Below are positions 5,638 through 5,850 of a stretch of 5,850 bases of DNA, piece by piece. The notes below the pieces were generated by a model. It searched no databases. It saw only the letters and a list, made by a program, of their open reading frames with translations, and was not told the DNA's origin. The stretch spans positions 1 through 5,850 of the forward strand of contig CALCEF010000205.1 in assembly GCA_937901365.1 (NCBI GenBank), in the 5' to 3' direction. Position 1 is the first letter of the stretch, and the number at the start of each line of letters is the position of its first letter. Origin of the DNA: an uncultured euryarchaeote (lineage in GTDB: Archaea; Thermoplasmatota; Poseidoniia; Poseidoniales; Thalassarchaeaceae). The position numbers and the translations under genes were made by a program.

Positions 5638-5850
5638 ATGGAAAATCAAAAGTTAGACGACTACTTTGGCTACACAGAAGCCGGTAGTTCGTTAGAAGGG
5701 GAAGTAAGAGCAGGAATTACAACATTCCTAACGATGGCATACATTCTGGTTGTCAACCCAGACATGTTGTCGCTGAGCTTTGCGCCAGGAGTGGGCATAC
5801 CATTCAATCAGGCGCTGTTTGCTACAGCAATGGCAGCATTTGTCGGTTGT
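5638..5850 (+). CDS. NCS2-family nucleobase permease, AzgA/COG2252-like (cut by the window edge)
   Basis: The first 71 residues are present and open to the right edge; family members are usually about 430-480 residues. After a short polar N terminus (DDYFGYTEAGSS), the sequence GEVRAGITTFLTMAYILVVNP (residues 21-41) is the first-helix hallmark of the purine permease group that includes AzgA and PbuG/PbuO. It differs from the UraA/XanQ branch. A loop follows, then FATAMAAFVG, the start of the second helix. The group imports adenine, guanine or hypoxanthine by cation symport across the cytoplasmic membrane. The substrate cannot be read because the binding-site helices are outside the window. 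The ATG at 5638 has AAGGAG ten bases upstream. A TATA-like box and a dyad just upstream suggest its own regulated promoter. Confidence 0.92.
   Translation, partial: MENQKLDDYFGYTEAGSSLEGEVRAGITTFLTMAYILVVNPDMLSLSFAPGVGIPFNQALFATAMAAFVGC

Noticed and set aside
5266..5649. Minus-strand open frame of 127 codons opposite rpl10e
   Set aside because: It overlaps a certain ribosomal protein gene and the permease promoter, with no recognisable product.

Overview
The window looks archaeal, most plausibly a marine Poseidoniales-type (Marine Group II) euryarchaeon. The firm evidence is a complete archaeal/eukaryotic-type ribosomal protein L10e (uL16 family) and TATA-like boxes about 25-30 bp upstream of likely transcript starts. 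The Poseidoniales placement is weaker: it rests on mid-range GC, a bacterial-style MutS-MutL pair next to an archaeal ribosomal gene, and a membrane-anchored propeller-like protein. No rRNA, tRNA, CRISPR array, insertion sequence or phage gene was seen.

Layout: positions 1-987 (minus) hold the N-terminal 329 residues of MutL, which runs off the left edge. Positions 989-3625 (minus) hold a full-length MutS whose stop codon ends one base before the mutL start. Positions 3712-4869 (minus) hold a 385-residue predicted membrane protein with one transmembrane segment at each end and a propeller-like ectodomain. A compact divergent promoter region (about 4870-4990) separates it from rpl10e at 4991-5530 (plus). 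After a 107-bp spacer with a possible terminator, a dyad and a TATA-like box, an NCS2-family (AzgA/COG2252-like) nucleobase permease starts at 5638 and runs off the right edge. No gene-free stretch exceeds about 120 bp.

How the genes work together: MutS and MutL are the mismatch-recognition and matchmaker/nuclease components of post-replicative mismatch repair, and their junction suggests translational coupling. The membrane protein, L10e and the permease have no evident functional link to repair. L10e has its own divergent promoter, and the permease probably has its own too.

The coding content is mostly ordinary housekeeping. The points most worth a second look are a bacterial clamp-type peptide (QSSLFGW) near the MutS C terminus in an apparently archaeal genome, perfect inverted repeats in the three promoter-bearing intergenic regions, and the uncharacterised double-anchored propeller protein.
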